Origin: Chersky-840 sp963838775
Lineage (GTDB): Bacteria > Actinomycetota > Acidimicrobiia > Acidimicrobiales > UBA8190
Assembly: GCA_963838775.1 (NCBI GenBank)
Contig: CAWISP010000039.1
Location: 1 to 64,000, forward strand
Direction: 5' to 3'
Length of the DNA: 64,000 bases
Part shown: positions 13,829-24,544 of the stretch, piece after piece
Layout: each line of letters begins with the position of its first letter
How positions within the stretch are numbered: position 1 is the stretch's first letter
Notes under the pieces: model-generated
Told to the model about the DNA's origin: nothing
The model's input: the letters and a program-made list of their open reading frames with translations, nothing else
Database searches by the model: none
Made by a program: the position numbers and the translations under genes

Positions 13829-15562
13829 TCAGGGGACCCCGGGTCGCACCACGTGCCCGGGGAGGTTCTTCGTGAGCACCTCGCCGTCGCGCACGATCGG
13901 CACGCCGTTGACGATGGTCCAGGCAATGCCCCGGGGGCGCGCCGAGTAGCGCGCCTCGCCACCGGGGAAGTCGTTGACCTGCTTCTTGGACTCGAGCTCG
14001 ATGGTGTCGGGGTCGAAGACGAAGGCGTCGGCCCAGTAGCCGGGCAGCAGCGCCCCCCGTCCCTCGAAGCCGAGCAACGCGGCGGGAACCTGCGTCAGCT
14101 GCCGGATGCCTTCCTCGAGGCTCCACAGCTTGCGGTCGCGCACCCAAAAGGCCAGGAACGCCGTCGACCAGTCCGACCCGTCGTCGCGGTCGAGATGGGC
14201 CCCGCCGTCGGAGACGCCGATGATCATGGCGGGGTGGCCCTGGCCGTGGGCCACGGCCTCCTCCCACGCCCGGCTCTTGTTGACGTAGCGGAAGACGGTG
14301 CGCAGATCCTCGTCGAGCGCCAGGTCGAGCAGCGCGTCGGCGGGCTCCTTGCCGAGCTCGGTGGCGATGTCCGCGATCGTGCGGCGCACGAACTTCTCGT
14401 TGTGCGGCGTGGCCACCTCGTCGACCTCGACCACACTCCAGCGCGGCGGCGGCAGGGTCGACCCTTTGGCGCCGTCGGTGTTGGGATGCTCCACGGCGTG
14501 GCGCATCTCGTCGCGTGCGGCGGGGTCGCGCAGGAGGGCGAGCCGATCGTCTCGTGCCACACCGGGACCGACGGCCCGGTGCCATGACGGCACCCCCTCG
14601 TAGAGGTTGGTGCCCGACTCGATCCGGAAGTCACGGTCGAAGGGATGGTTGCGCAGCAGCGAGAAGATCCCGACGCCCTTGCGACCGACCTCCTCGATCC
14701 ACTGCGATACCTGCTCCCACTCCGCCCCGGGCACGTCCACCTTGGAACGCCCCCCGAGCCCCTGGAGGATGATGGGAAGCCGGCTCACGGTCCCGAGGCG
14801 CAGGAGCAGGTCCTTGTCGGGCTGGTCGAGTCCACCGATGGCGCTGCGGTGGAGGTAGCTGATCGACCCGCCGTTGTGGTGGCCCGCCTCCGCGCACAGG
14901 ACCTCGAGCTCACCCAGGGACGCGAACCGACTGGGGACGGGACGTTCGTCGCCGTCGAGCTGGGTCGGGCCGTGCGAGGACGAGAATCCCGCCGCCCCCA
15001 CCTCCATGGCCTCGGCCACGATGCGGCGCATCTGCTCGACTTCGTCGTCGGTGGCCTCGCGCTCGGACCCCGCCTCGCCCATGACGGTTCGCCGCACGGC
15101 GGAGTGCCCGACGTAGCAGGCCATGTTCACGCCGAGCTTGCCGCGCCGCGAGGCGAGGAACTCGGGGAACGACTCGAACTCCCATTGCACGGCCGACAAC
15201 GCCACGGGGGACATGCCCTCGACCTTGGCGAACATGCGGGCCAGGTAGCCGCGCTGATCGGGACGGTTGGGGGCCACCGAGAACCCGCAGTTTCCGGCGA
15301 GCACCGTGGTGACGCCGTGGTAGCACGACGAGGTGGCATGCGGCTCGAACGTGAGCTGCGGGTCGTAGTGGGTGTGGGCGTCGACGATCCCCGGCGCCAC
15401 GTGCAGGCCGTCGGCGTCGATGACCTGGTCGGCCTCGGCCGGCGCGACGAACCCGACCTTCACGATGCGGCCGTCTTTGATCCCGATGTCGCCGCGCCGG
15501 CGGGCGAGCCCGGTGCCGTCGACCACGATGCCGCCCATGATGGCGAGGTCGTAGGTGCTCAC
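13829..15562 (-). CDS. N-acyl-D-amino-acid deacylase-type amidohydrolase
   Basis: A 577-residue amidohydrolase of the D-aminoacylase/dihydroorotase-like branch. Metal-binding motif VDAHTHYDPQ (about residue 65-75), TVLAGNCGFSVAP, and a late SDGGAHLDRDDG with GRGALLPGYWADAFVFDPD and C-terminal NDFPGGEARY are hallmarks. Family members cleave N-acyl-D-amino acids or other cyclic amides; many actinobacterial copies in acyl-CoA neighbourhoods have unknown substrates. GTG at 15562 is preceded by AAGGAG six bases upstream; the frame continues 8 codons to 15586. The aldehyde dehydrogenase gene ends 68 bp upstream on the same strand, so both may come from the promoter at 17.13 kb. Confidence 0.87.
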   Translation of the reverse strand: MSTYDLAIMGGIVVDGTGLARRRGDIGIKDGRIVKVGFVAPAEADQVIDADGLHVAPGIVDAHTHYDPQLTFEPHATSSCYHGVTTVLAGNCGFSVAPNRPDQRGYLARMFAKVEGMSPVALSAVQWEFESFPEFLASRRGKLGVNMACYVGHSAVRRTVMGEAGSEREATDDEVEQMRRIVAEAMEVGAAGFSSSHGPTQLDGDERPVPSRFASLGELEVLCAEAGHHNGGSISYLHRSAIGGLDQPDKDLLLRLGTVSRLPIILQGLGGRSKVDVPGAEWEQVSQWIEEVGRKGVGIFSLLRNHPFDRDFRIESGTNLYEGVPSWHRAVGPGVARDDRLALLRDPAARDEMRHAVEHPNTDGAKGSTLPPPRWSVVEVDEVATPHNEKFVRRTIADIATELGKEPADALLDLALDEDLRTVFRYVNKSRAWEEAVAHGQGHPAMIIGVSDGGAHLDRDDGSDWSTAFLAFWVRDRKLWSLEEGIRQLTQVPAALLGFEGRGALLPGYWADAFVFDPDTIELESKKQVNDFPGGEARYSARPRGIAWTIVNGVPIVRDGEVLTKNLPGHVVRPGVP

Positions 15563-15630
15563 GTGCCGCTCCTTGCACCGGCGCATCCACCGGTCATCAG
15601 GCCGGCCTTACGCCGGTGGTCAACTTGTGG

Positions 15631-17112
<1,482 letters not shown>

Positions 17113-17120
17113 GGCCGCCG

Positions 17121-17126
17121 ATGGTA
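17121..17126 (-). promoter_or_regulatory. Leaderless -10 box of the aldehyde dehydrogenase gene
   Basis: TACCAT on the minus strand, 8 bases before the ATG at 17112 and 8 bases after operator site B. Confidence 0.55.
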
Positions 17127-17134
17127 CCGGGTGT

Positions 17135-17149
17135 CTGACGTGCCGTCAG
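17135..17149. promoter_or_regulatory. CTGAC-N5-GTCAG operator, site B
   Basis: CTGACGTGCCGTCAG. Read toward the aldehyde dehydrogenase gene it is followed by 8 bases and then TACCAT, exactly the geometry of site C on the opposite strand. Confidence 0.7.
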
Positions 17150-17181
17150 GTCCGTTACCAACGTGAAGCGTGGACACAGAT

Positions 17182-17196
17182 CTGACCTACCGTCAG
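17182..17196. promoter_or_regulatory. CTGAC-N5-GTCAG operator, site C, with -10 box TACCGT
   Basis: CTGACCTACCGTCAG, then 8 bases (GTCGCTGC) and TACCGT at 17205-17210, giving a transcript with a leader of roughly 55 bases to the thiolase ATG. Mirror image of site B and its box. Confidence 0.7.
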
Positions 17197-17272
17197 GTCG
17201 CTGCTACCGTGCGCACACGCCCGGGAGCTCCGCGGAGCCGAGCTTCGGGCCCGGACCGAGGAGGAACGTGCG

Positions 17273-18433
17273 ATGAGCCCGGCAGTCGGCTTCCAGGACG
17301 CCACCGCCATCGCCGGCATCGCCCAGACGGCGTTCTCCAAGCACCTCGAGCCCACCGAGGCCGAGCTGGCCTGCACGGTGATCGTCGACGCCTGCGCCGA
17401 CGCCGGCATCGACCCGTCCGAGATCGACGCCTTGTGCTCCTACACGATGGAGGCGACCGAGGAGGTCGACATCGTCCGCAACATCGGGTGCGGCGAGATC
17501 ACGTTCTTCAGCCAGATCGGCTACGGCGGCGGGGCGGGGTGCGGGGTGGTGGGGCACGCCGCGCTGGCCGTGGCGAGCGGCCAGGCCGAGGTGGCCGTGG
17601 CGTGGCGGTCCCGCAAACGAGGGTCGGGGCCCCGCCCCTGGACGAGCACCTCGGTCCAGTTGCGGGTGCCGGGCGCCTGGACGCGGCCGTTCGGGATGTT
17701 GCGGCCCGTCGACGAGATCGCCATGCTCACGCGGCGCTACATGCACGAGTACGGCGCCACGCGTGACCACCTCGCCAACGTGGCCATGGCCGTGCGCAAG
17801 CACGCCAACATGAACCCGGCCGCGATCATGTACGACAAGCCGATGAGCCGCGACGACTACATGGCGTCGCGCTGGGTGTCCGAACCGCTGTGCCTGTTCG
17901 ACAACTGTCTCGAGACCGACGGCGCCCTGGCGTGCGTGATCGTGTCCGCCGAGCGGGCACGCGACCTTCGTCACCCCCCGGTGTACGTGCACGCCTTCGC
18001 CCAGGGGCTGCCGCCCGAGCACCAGACCATGGTCAATTTCTTCAATGAGGACCCGCTCACCGGGCCCGCCTGGGCGTGCGCCCGGCGCCTGTGGGCCAAT
18101 GCCGCCTTCGGGCCCGAAGACGTCAACGTGGCGCAGATCTACGACGCCTTCTCGCCGCTCATCCTGTTGTCGCTCGAGGGCTACGGATTCTGCAAGCGCG
18201 GGGAGGCCGGCCCCATGACCGAGAACGGCAACCTCGAGTGGGAGAAGGGATCGCTTCCGGTGAACACCGCCGGGGGCGGCCTCTCCGAGGCGTACGTGCA
18301 CGGCTTCAACCTCATCAACGAAGGGGTCCGTCAGATGCGCGGCACCTCGACCGCACAGGTCGACGGGGCCGAGACCTGCCTCGTGACCTCGGGAGAGGGC
18401 GTCCCCACGAGCGCCCTGCTCCTGCGGCGCTGA
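17273..18433 (+). CDS. Thiolase-fold lipid-transfer protein
   Basis: A complete 386-residue SCP2-type thiolase-fold protein. Signatures are AIAGIAQTAFSK at the start, IYDAFSPLILLSLEGYGFC in the middle, and LPVNTAGGGLSEAYVHGFN with LVTSGEGVPTSALLLR at the end. The YDAF/NTAGGGLSE blocks are typical of aldolase-type relatives of Ltp2. The Cys in GGGAGCGVVGHA does not align, by eye, with the canonical thiolase nucleophile. ATG at 17273 with AGGAGG nine bases upstream. It is followed after 86 bp by a DUF35 OB-fold partner, the usual two-component arrangement, and is driven by the operator-bearing divergent promoter. Confidence 0.87.
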   Translation: MSPAVGFQDATAIAGIAQTAFSKHLEPTEAELACTVIVDACADAGIDPSEIDALCSYTMEATEEVDIVRNIGCGEITFFSQIGYGGGAGCGVVGHAALAVASGQAEVAVAWRSRKRGSGPRPWTSTSVQLRVPGAWTRPFGMLRPVDEIAMLTRRYMHEYGATRDHLANVAMAVRKHANMNPAAIMYDKPMSRDDYMASRWVSEPLCLFDNCLETDGALACVIVSAERARDLRHPPVYVHAFAQGLPPEHQTMVNFFNEDPLTGPAWACARRLWANAAFGPEDVNVAQIYDAFSPLILLSLEGYGFCKRGEAGPMTENGNLEWEKGSLPVNTAGGGLSEAYVHGFNLINEGVRQMRGTSTAQVDGAETCLVTSGEGVPTSALLLRR

Positions 18434-18519
18434 CGGCACACCACCGCACCGCGTTCCCCGACACGAACGGCACACGACAAGCAGTACACGTCAAGAAGAA
18501 GAGAAGGAAGACGAAGCAC

Positions 18520-19017
18520 ATGAGCAACGCAGCGGCGTTCTCCGGAGGGTACGTGGCCAACCGCGGCCCGTCGCAGGACGGCTATCTCATGCCGGCGGTC
18601 GACGACGAGGGCAGTTTCTTCTGGGAGGGCACCCTTCTCGGTGAGCTGCGCATCCAGGTGTGCAACTCCTGCGGCAAGCTGCGTCACCCCCCGCGTCCCA
18701 TGTGCCCGTCGTGCCGGTCCACGGACCGGGGCTGGAAGCAGGTGGCCGGCGCGGGCACGATCTGGTCGTTCGTCGTCCCCCACCCCCCGCTGCTCGAGCC
18801 CTACTCCAGCCTGGCCCCCTACAACGTCATCGTCGTCGCCCTCGACGAGCACCCCACGATCCGGTTCGTCGGCAATCTCGTCAGCGGGCCCGAAGGCGAG
18901 CTCAACGAGATCGACCCGGCCACGATCCGCATCGGCGAGCCGGTCGAGGTCGTCTTCAAGCGCTTCCATCGCGCCGACGGCAGCGAAGAGGCACTCCCGT
19001 TCTGGGTGCGGACCTAG
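18520..19017 (+). CDS. DUF35 zinc-ribbon/OB-fold partner of the thiolase-fold protein
   Basis: A 165-residue DUF35 protein. The ribbon CNSCGKLRHPPRPMCPSC has all four zinc ligands (C-x2-C-x11-C-x2-C), unlike the 4885-5412 paralogue. An OB-fold follows (GTIWSFVVPHPPLLEPYSS ... GEPVEVVFKRF). It should bind the acyl-CoA substrate and dock on the product of the preceding gene, as ChsH2 DUF35 does with Ltp2. The ATG at 18520 follows a purine-rich AAGAAGAGAAGGAAG stretch. Confidence 0.87.
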   Translation: MSNAAAFSGGYVANRGPSQDGYLMPAVDDEGSFFWEGTLLGELRIQVCNSCGKLRHPPRPMCPSCRSTDRGWKQVAGAGTIWSFVVPHPPLLEPYSSLAPYNVIVVALDEHPTIRFVGNLVSGPEGELNEIDPATIRIGEPVEVVFKRFHRADGSEEALPFWVRT

Positions 19018-19056
19018 TCGTCACGGCCATGCCGCGCACCCCGACGTCGGGGTGCG

Positions 19057-19785
19057 TCACGCCAGGGCGCAGGCCCGGATAGCGGCGTCGGCGGCCGTCT
19101 CGGCGCCGAGCAGCGCCCCCTCGGCCAGCCGAGCCATGGCTTCGACACGTTCGGGGTGCTCGGCGAAGAACCGCTCGATGGCCTCGTTGTTGGGCGACCC
19201 GTCCATGTTCGAGAGGCGGAACACCTCCTCGTCGACACTCCCGTCGGTGGCGCGGTCGCTGATGACCCGGAACACCGACCACGGGATGCCCCGTTCTTCG
19301 CACAGCGCGGCGATGGCCGCCGTCTCCATGTCCAGAGACACCACGCCGCGGGCGCGTAGACCGGCGATGTGGTCCAAGTCGTTGTTGAAGGTCTCCGACG
19401 TCCACATCCTTCCCGCCGGAGTGCCCTCCCCCAACGGCGCCGGGCGGAACTCGTCGCCGGTCGCCCCGTTCACCACGATTTCGGGGAGGATGAGCGTGCC
19501 GATGGGTGTCTCGTTCTCCACTGCGCCGGTGATCCCCACGACCACCACCCGTTCGACCTCCATGGCGTCGAGCAGGCGCGTGGTGCCGACGGTCGCCAGC
19601 TCGGTGCCCATCCCGGTGACGATGGCCACCACGCGCCGGTTGCCGATCGTGGCGGCATGGACGGTGAGGTCACCCACGGTCGACTCCTGGAGCTCGAGCT
19701 TCCGGATGAGGGGCTCGAGCTCCATGGGCATGGCACAGATGAAGGCGACGTGCGCGGTGGCGGTGGGGTCCGGTGCCGGCGTCAT
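19057..19785 (-). CDS. MTA/SAH nucleosidase-like phosphorylase (PNP/UDP family)
   Basis: A 242-residue protein of the nucleoside phosphorylase superfamily. Visible are VAFICAMPMELEPL at the start, VVVGITGAVENETPIG in the middle and SLDMETAAIAALCEERGIP, the MTAN-type ribose-binding MExxA motif, followed by FRVISDRATD with the catalytic Asp. Such enzymes cleave methylthioadenosine, S-adenosylhomocysteine or futalosine. ATG at 19785 chosen because the first strand follows within 12 residues. It converges with the OB-fold gene and lies 53 bp after the YhhN gene on the same strand. Confidence 0.82.
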   Translation of the reverse strand: MTPAPDPTATAHVAFICAMPMELEPLIRKLELQESTVGDLTVHAATIGNRRVVAIVTGMGTELATVGTTRLLDAMEVERVVVVGITGAVENETPIGTLILPEIVVNGATGDEFRPAPLGEGTPAGRMWTSETFNNDLDHIAGLRARGVVSLDMETAAIAALCEERGIPWSVFRVISDRATDGSVDEEVFRLSNMDGSPNNEAIERFFAEHPERVEAMARLAEGALLGAETAADAAIRACALA

Positions 19786-19838
19786 CGCCACAGCCTGCCC
19801 CATCGATTCGCCAAGCGCCTGCAGCGCGCAGGCGAGCG

Positions 19839-20477
19839 TCAGTGCAGGAGCGAGAGCACCAGCCCGGCCTGGCCGAGGTGATAGGTCACCATGATCCCGA
19901 CGTCGGCGCCCCGGAACGGTCGGACGAAGCGGTTCCACGCGATCATGGCGTCCGACGACACGAACAGTGCCGCCCCCACACCGGCGAGCACGTTCCCCGT
20001 CGCCAGCGCGGTGGCGAGCATCACCGAGATCACCACCATGTACAGCGCGACGGGGACACCCAGCTCGCGTCGACCTCGGAGCGCACCCAGGATGCGGCCG
20101 GCCACCGGCACCACCACGACCACCACGACGCCGGCCGCGATCGCCAAGGCGACACCTCCGGGTGCCTGTGTCCACAAGCCGGCGACATAACAGACGTGGG
20201 CGACGAGGAAAGCGGCCAGCCCCGCCACGAATACGTCGGTCGGGAGCATGAGCAAGATGTCGCCGACCAATGAGCACACCAGCGCGGCCACGAACCAGTC
20301 GCGCCGGGTAGCGGCGTCATGGGCCGGGGTCACCGCCACCGCCACTGCGATCAGCGCCACCAGGGTGGCCGGCTTGCACAGGTACTCGAGCCGGGCGTTC
20401 TTGGTGGCCCGTGCCACCCAGTCGCCCACGGCGAAGAGTCCCGCCGACACCAGCGCCACGACCGCCGCGGTGGTCAC
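19839..20477 (-). CDS. YhhN-family (TMEM86/lysoplasmalogenase-like) membrane protein
   Basis: A 212-residue polytopic protein with about eight hydrophobic segments. Family landmarks: YLCKPATLVALIAVA near residue 35, CSLVGDILLMLPTDVFVAGLAAFLVAHVCYV (the acidic GD and the F..AH..Y pair) near 70-95, and SSDAMIAWNRFV with TYHLGQAGL at the end. Mammalian TMEM86B hydrolyses lysoplasmalogens; the activity of bacterial members is mostly unproven. GTG start at 20477. It may be cotranscribed with the enoyl-CoA hydratase that ends upstream (28 bp gap). Confidence 0.82.
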   Translation of the reverse strand: MTTAAVVALVSAGLFAVGDWVARATKNARLEYLCKPATLVALIAVAVAVTPAHDAATRRDWFVAALVCSLVGDILLMLPTDVFVAGLAAFLVAHVCYVAGLWTQAPGGVALAIAAGVVVVVVVPVAGRILGALRGRRELGVPVALYMVVISVMLATALATGNVLAGVGAALFVSSDAMIAWNRFVRPFRGADVGIMVTYHLGQAGLVLSLLH

Positions 20478-20505
20478 CGTCCGGTGCCCCGGGCCGGTGC
20501 CGTCT

Positions 20506-21259
20506 TCACGACGGCCCGGACCACCCGATGGGACCGAGCTTCTCGGCCATCATCGCCATGGCCGCCTTTTCGCGTTGCCAGACCGCGGTGATCCGATCGG
20601 CGAACCCGGCGCGCAGCAGGGCCTTGTTCGCCATGAGCGCATCGACGTCATGGATCGCCAGGGCCCGCGCCGTCGTCAACGCCTGCTCGAGTGCTTTCCC
20701 GGCAGGTGCGCTCGACAACGCGAACCCGGTGGCGACGGCGGCGTCGGCGCTCAGCGCAGAGCCCGACAGCATGAGCCAGGACGCCTGTTGCGGGCCGACG
20801 CGTCCAGGGAGGAGCCAGCTGCTTCCCGCTTCGGCGCAGGTGCCCAAGGACACGAAGGGCATGCGGATCTCCGCTGTCTCGTCGACGACCACGAGATCGC
20901 AGTGCAGGAGCAGCGTCGCTCCGAATCCCACCGCGAGGCCGTTGACCGCGGCCACAAGCGGCTTCGGGAAACGGGCCAGGCAGTCGAGAAGAGGGTCGAA
21001 GTCGACACCGAGCTCGGCGCTGCCGCCGGGGCGGCGCATCTCGTTGAGATCCACGCCCGCCGAGAACGCCCGGCCCCTCCCGGTGAGCACGCACACCGCC
21101 ACGCCGGGGTCGGCGCTCAGCCGCGTCGAGGTGCGCTTTGAGGGTGCGATAGCCCTCGGCCGTGAAGGCATTGAGCTTGGTGGGTCGGTCGAGGAAGAGG
21201 ACGCGCACGTTGTCGTGATCCTCGACGGACACCGCATATCCCGACGCCGACTCGCTCAC
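20506..21259 (-). CDS. Enoyl-CoA hydratase/isomerase family protein (one frame break)
   Basis: A crotonase of about 250 residues after removing one extra base near 21127 (KAHLDA then LSADPGVAVCVLTG). The CoA-binding/oxyanion block is GRGRAFSAGVDLNEM, the second oxyanion turn is AAVNGLAVGFGATLLLHCD, and the region that holds the catalytic acids reads FVSLGTCAEAGSSWLLPGRVG. The Glu in CAEAGSSW fits an enoyl-CoA isomerase-type active site. GTG at 21259. It diverges from another crotonase gene at 21358; a degenerate copy of the CTGAC palindrome lies in between. Confidence 0.85.
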
Positions 21260-21271
21260 GTTCGCACCCTC

Positions 21272-21286
21272 CTGACAGTTCGTCGA
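21272..21286. promoter_or_regulatory. Degenerate CTGAC-N5-GTC site between two crotonase genes
   Basis: CTGACAGTTCGTCGA keeps the left arm and GTC of the right arm with the standard 5-base spacing, but the last two bases differ. It sits in the divergent promoter region of two enoyl-CoA hydratase genes. Treat it as weak. Confidence 0.25.
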
Positions 21287-21357
21287 CTGCCTAAGCTAGA
21301 GCCCCGGCTCCGGCCGCGGACGAGGAGTGGGGACGCGAGGATGTCGAGCTCAGGGAC

Positions 21358-22194
21358 ATGACCGGGAGCGACGGCGCCACTTCCGGGTCCGGTGACGTGC
21401 TGGTCGGCCGCCCGCGGCCCGAGGTGGCGCTCGTCACGCTCAACCGCCCCGAACGGCTCAACGCCCTCACCTCCGAGATGCTGGCGCACATCTACGAGGT
21501 GCTCGAAGGGCTCGGCCGCGACGCCACGTGCCGGGTGATCATCGTCACCGGCGCGGGACGCGGGTTCTGTGCCGGCGACGACCTTCGCGACTACCACCCG
21601 CCCGATTGGGTCCCCACCGACGTCGGCCCGCTTCATTCGAACATGTACCAACAGAAGTACGTGGCCGAACTGGTCCCCCGGCTGCGCGCCCTTCCCCAGC
21701 CCGTTATCGCCGCGGTGAACGGGCCGGCCGCCGGGGCCGGCTATGCGCTCGCTCTGGGCGCCGATCTGCGAGTGGCGTCGGCATCAGCGGTGTTCGTCGA
21801 CGCCTTCGTCAAGATCGGCGCGTCCGGTGCGGAGATGGGACTGAGCTGGCTGCTGCAGCGCATCGTGGGCGCTACCCGCGCCGCCGAGATCGTCCTGACG
21901 GGACGACGCGTCGACGCCGACGAGGCGGCCCGGATCGGGCTCGTCCTCCAGACGGTCCCCGATGGCGAAGTCGTCGATGTCGCCATGGCGCTCGCCGAGC
22001 AGATCATCGTCAACACCCCCCTGGGGACCTGGATGGGCAAGGCCACGTTGTGGTCGAACCTCGAGATCCCGAGCCTCGAGGCGGCCATCGACCTCGAAGC
22101 GCGCACGCAGATCCTCACCCTCGGGACCGACGACGCCCGTGAGCAATTGGACGCCTACCGAGAAGGGCGACCGGCGCGCTACACCAATTACTAG
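21358..22194 (+). CDS. Enoyl-CoA hydratase/isomerase family protein
   Basis: A complete 278-residue crotonase. Motifs: VALVTLNRPERLNALTSEM near residue 25, GAGRGFCAGDDLRDY near 70 and AAVNGPAAGAGYALALGAD near 120 for the oxyanion hole, then KIGASGAEMGLSWLLQRIVG with one acidic residue (Glu) in the catalytic region. The pattern is closest to long mycobacterial-type EchA proteins. ATG at 21358. It pairs with the divergent crotonase gene, suggesting a shared beta-oxidation-like pathway; substrate unknown. Confidence 0.88.
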   Translation: MTGSDGATSGSGDVLVGRPRPEVALVTLNRPERLNALTSEMLAHIYEVLEGLGRDATCRVIIVTGAGRGFCAGDDLRDYHPPDWVPTDVGPLHSNMYQQKYVAELVPRLRALPQPVIAAVNGPAAGAGYALALGADLRVASASAVFVDAFVKIGASGAEMGLSWLLQRIVGATRAAEIVLTGRRVDADEAARIGLVLQTVPDGEVVDVAMALAEQIIVNTPLGTWMGKATLWSNLEIPSLEAAIDLEARTQILTLGTDDAREQLDAYREGRPARYTNY

Positions 22195-22300
22195 GACCCA
22201 AGACCCAGTGTAGGAGCGAGATGCCGTGTCCTCACGCTGGGCGGACGCACAACAATCACGCAACGGGCGGGGGAGAAACTCGGGAATTGACCACCGGAAC

Positions 22301-22306
22301 TAGGCT
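22301..22306 (+). promoter_or_regulatory. Leaderless -10 box of the RDD gene
   Basis: TAGGCT, 8 bases before the GTG at 22315. The identical box, 7 bases from ATG, precedes the MoxR gene at 59527. Confidence 0.55.
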
Positions 22307-22314
22307 CGCGGAGT

Positions 22315-23327
22315 GTGAGCGACACCTCGCAAGGCGAGGGTTGGTGGTTGGCATCTGACGGGAAGTGGTATCCACCACACGATCACCCTTCGGTGACCCA
22401 AGCTCCGCCCGCACCTCAAGATCCCCCTGTGTTGGGGACGACCGCGCCCCTATTTGGAAGCGCCCCCCCTCATCCCGGCGCACCCACCACGGTGCGTTCG
22501 TCTCCTGTCGGTACGCCTCAGGCTGACCGCTTCCCGGCGAATCCCCCGGCGACACCCGGATACCCGCCACCGAGCCATCCCGCCGCGCCGGGGTACACGC
22601 CCCCGCCGACCTATCCCGCTGCTCCCAGCGCGCGGATACGCGCCCCCACCGGGGTACGGCGTCGCACCCGGCTACCCACCCCCGGGATACGCGCCGCCGC
22701 CCGGGTACGGGCCACCCGGGTACGCGCCCCCGGGGTATGGGCCTCCGGGCTATCCACCGTCGGGGTACGGACCGCCGCCCGGGTACGGACCGCCTCCCGG
22801 GTACGGACCTCCGCCCGGTTACGGCACATCGGGCCCGAGTGTCCGCATCGACCCCGTGCTCAACCACCCGCTGGCGCCGTGGTGGAAGCGACTGGTGGCG
22901 ATCATCATCGACTTCGTGATCCTGGACCTGGCTTCGTTGATCATCGTGCTCGTCATCGCCGCCGCGGCCCGTCACAACAACACGACCAACCCCCAACCCG
23001 CGTCGGGACAGTTCGGTCGTGGGCGCGTACTTCGCCTTCTCGCTGCTCGCCGCCATTCCCGGAGCCTTCTACTTCGCCTTCATGAACGGGTCCCAGCGCG
23101 GACAGACCGTCGGGAAGATGGCGCTCGGTATCGCCGTGAGAGACGCTCGAACGGGAGGGCCCGTCGGCTTCTGGCGGGCCCTGGGGAGATATCTGATCGT
23201 GGTCCTCTTCCGCGTCGCTCTCTACATCCCCTACGTCCTCGACTCCCTGGCTCCGCTGTGGGACGGACGGCGCCAGGCTTGGCACGACAAGGTCGCGCAT
23301 TCGGTCGTTGTGGACCTGAGGCCGTAG
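22315..23327 (+). CDS. RDD-family membrane protein with Pro/Gly/Tyr-rich N-terminus (two frame breaks)
   Basis: About 337 residues after correcting two extra bases. It starts with EGWWLASDGKWYPP, a short motif common at the N-terminus of actinobacterial membrane proteins. A long region rich in PPGYGPP-type repeats follows (about residues 60-180; the DNA encodes repeats of GGGTACGG(A/G)CC). The first break near 22626 falls inside this repeat region, the second near 23015 (GQFV then VGAYFAFSLL). The RDD domain starts at PLAPWWKRLVAIIIDFVILD and includes GQTVGKMALGIAVRD and GFWRALGRYL. RDD proteins are small transporters or envelope proteins of mixed function. A GTG start 8 bases from TAGGCT suggests a leaderless transcript. 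Confidence 0.8.
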
Positions 23328-23363
23328 TCCGTTCGCGCCCACGCGGCTGGCGAGCACTTCACC

Positions 23364-24257
23364 ATGGTCTCCGACCCGTTACCCCAAACCGAGCTCTGGC
23401 AGCAGGCGGGGCCACCACCGGGTTGGTATGGCGACCCGTGGCGCTGGGCGTGGTGGCGGTGGTGGGACGGGTACCGGTGGACGCCCTATCTGTACGGGCA
23501 ATTCGGAACCGCCGCTGTCGCGCCGGCACCGGCCGAGTTCGTCCCGAAGGGCCCCGGCATCAAAGGCGGGGGCATCGCCGCCATCGGCATCGGCGTCGGC
23601 TTCGCGGCGTCCTTGGCGGTAACCGTCGCCTACTTCGCGGCCGGATCGGGGCACCTCGACACCCAGAACCCGTGGTTCATGTTGGTGAGCCAGCTGGCGC
23701 TGTGGGTCGGCTTCCTCGGCGCCGTGGTGGTCGCCTCGCGGCGCAACGGAACCCACAGCCTGGTCCGGGACTACGGGCTGTCGTGGCCGAGATGGCACGA
23801 CCTCACCGCCGGTGTCACCGGAGGCCTCTTGGGGCGGGTGCCGTCGACGCTGATCCTCATCTTGATCGTGGTGGCCACCAACGGGTTCAGCACCCCCAAC
23901 ACCGCCGGCCGGGAGATCGACGGCACGACGCCCGAAGGCGCCGCGGGCTGGGTCGTCACCGCGCTCCTTCTCGTCGTCGGCGCGCCGCTCGTCGAGGAGT
24001 TGCTCTTCCGGGGGCTCATCCAAGGTGCGTTCACCCGTCGGTTGGGTGCCACGCCCGCCATCTTCGTCACCGCATTGATCTTCTGCTTTGCCCACGTCCT
24101 CAACGAGGGCCCCGTCGCGCCCTTCGTGCTCTTCCCACCGGCGTTGATCCTGGGATATCTCCGGCACCGCTATGGACGGCTCGCTCCCGGGATGATCGCC
24201 CACGCCACCTTCAACGGCATCGCCTTCGCGCTGCTGTTGGTACCGGCGTTCCGGTAG
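23364..24257 (+). CDS. CPBP-family intramembrane protease with DUF2510-like N-terminus
   Basis: A 297-residue polytopic protein. Residues about 15-45 are a Trp/Tyr-rich DUF2510-like motif (PPPGWYGDPWRWAWWRW). The CPBP (Abi) domain has EE-x3-R as VEELLFRGL, the F-x3-H motif as FCFAHVL and a final HATFNG. These are the catalytic signatures of Rce1-like proteases. The gene starts 36 bp after the RDD gene on the same strand and both share the WxxDGxW-type leader motif, so they probably form one unit acting in the membrane. Confidence 0.88.
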   Translation: MVSDPLPQTELWQQAGPPPGWYGDPWRWAWWRWWDGYRWTPYLYGQFGTAAVAPAPAEFVPKGPGIKGGGIAAIGIGVGFAASLAVTVAYFAAGSGHLDTQNPWFMLVSQLALWVGFLGAVVVASRRNGTHSLVRDYGLSWPRWHDLTAGVTGGLLGRVPSTLILILIVVATNGFSTPNTAGREIDGTTPEGAAGWVVTALLLVVGAPLVEELLFRGLIQGAFTRRLGATPAIFVTALIFCFAHVLNEGPVAPFVLFPPALILGYLRHRYGRLAPGMIAHATFNGIAFALLLVPAFR

Positions 24258-24544
24258 GTCGGTTCCCGAAACGAATCCTCAGCCGGCCCGTGACGACGAC
24301 CACCACCAGGGTGGCTCATTAGGCTCTCCGGCGGAGGTGGCATCAGTACCGTGCGGTTCGCTGTCCTCGATCGGGATGAGGCGTTTCACCCAGACGGCCT
24401 GGCTTCCGTGACCTGTCCGTGAAGGGCCCCGTGTCCTCGCAGCACACCGGGGAAATCGCCGGTGGTTCGCCCCGACCGGGGGTCGCGGCCAGATTCGCGG
24501 CGCTACACGCGCGCCCGGTCTTCGGGGTCGGACGGCGGGGCAGC
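24258..24544. other. 287-bp spacer without a supported gene
   Basis: No conserved protein, RNA fold or repeat seen. The frame of the following gene stays open back to a GTG at 24419, but the extra 42 residues are low-complexity basic sequence, so I place that gene's start at 24545. Confidence 0.4.

Noticed and set aside
22454..24322. One 622-residue frame over the RDD and CPBP genes
   Set aside because: It reads the GYGPP repeat part in frame but the RDD and CPBP domains out of frame. Two separate genes explain the domains.
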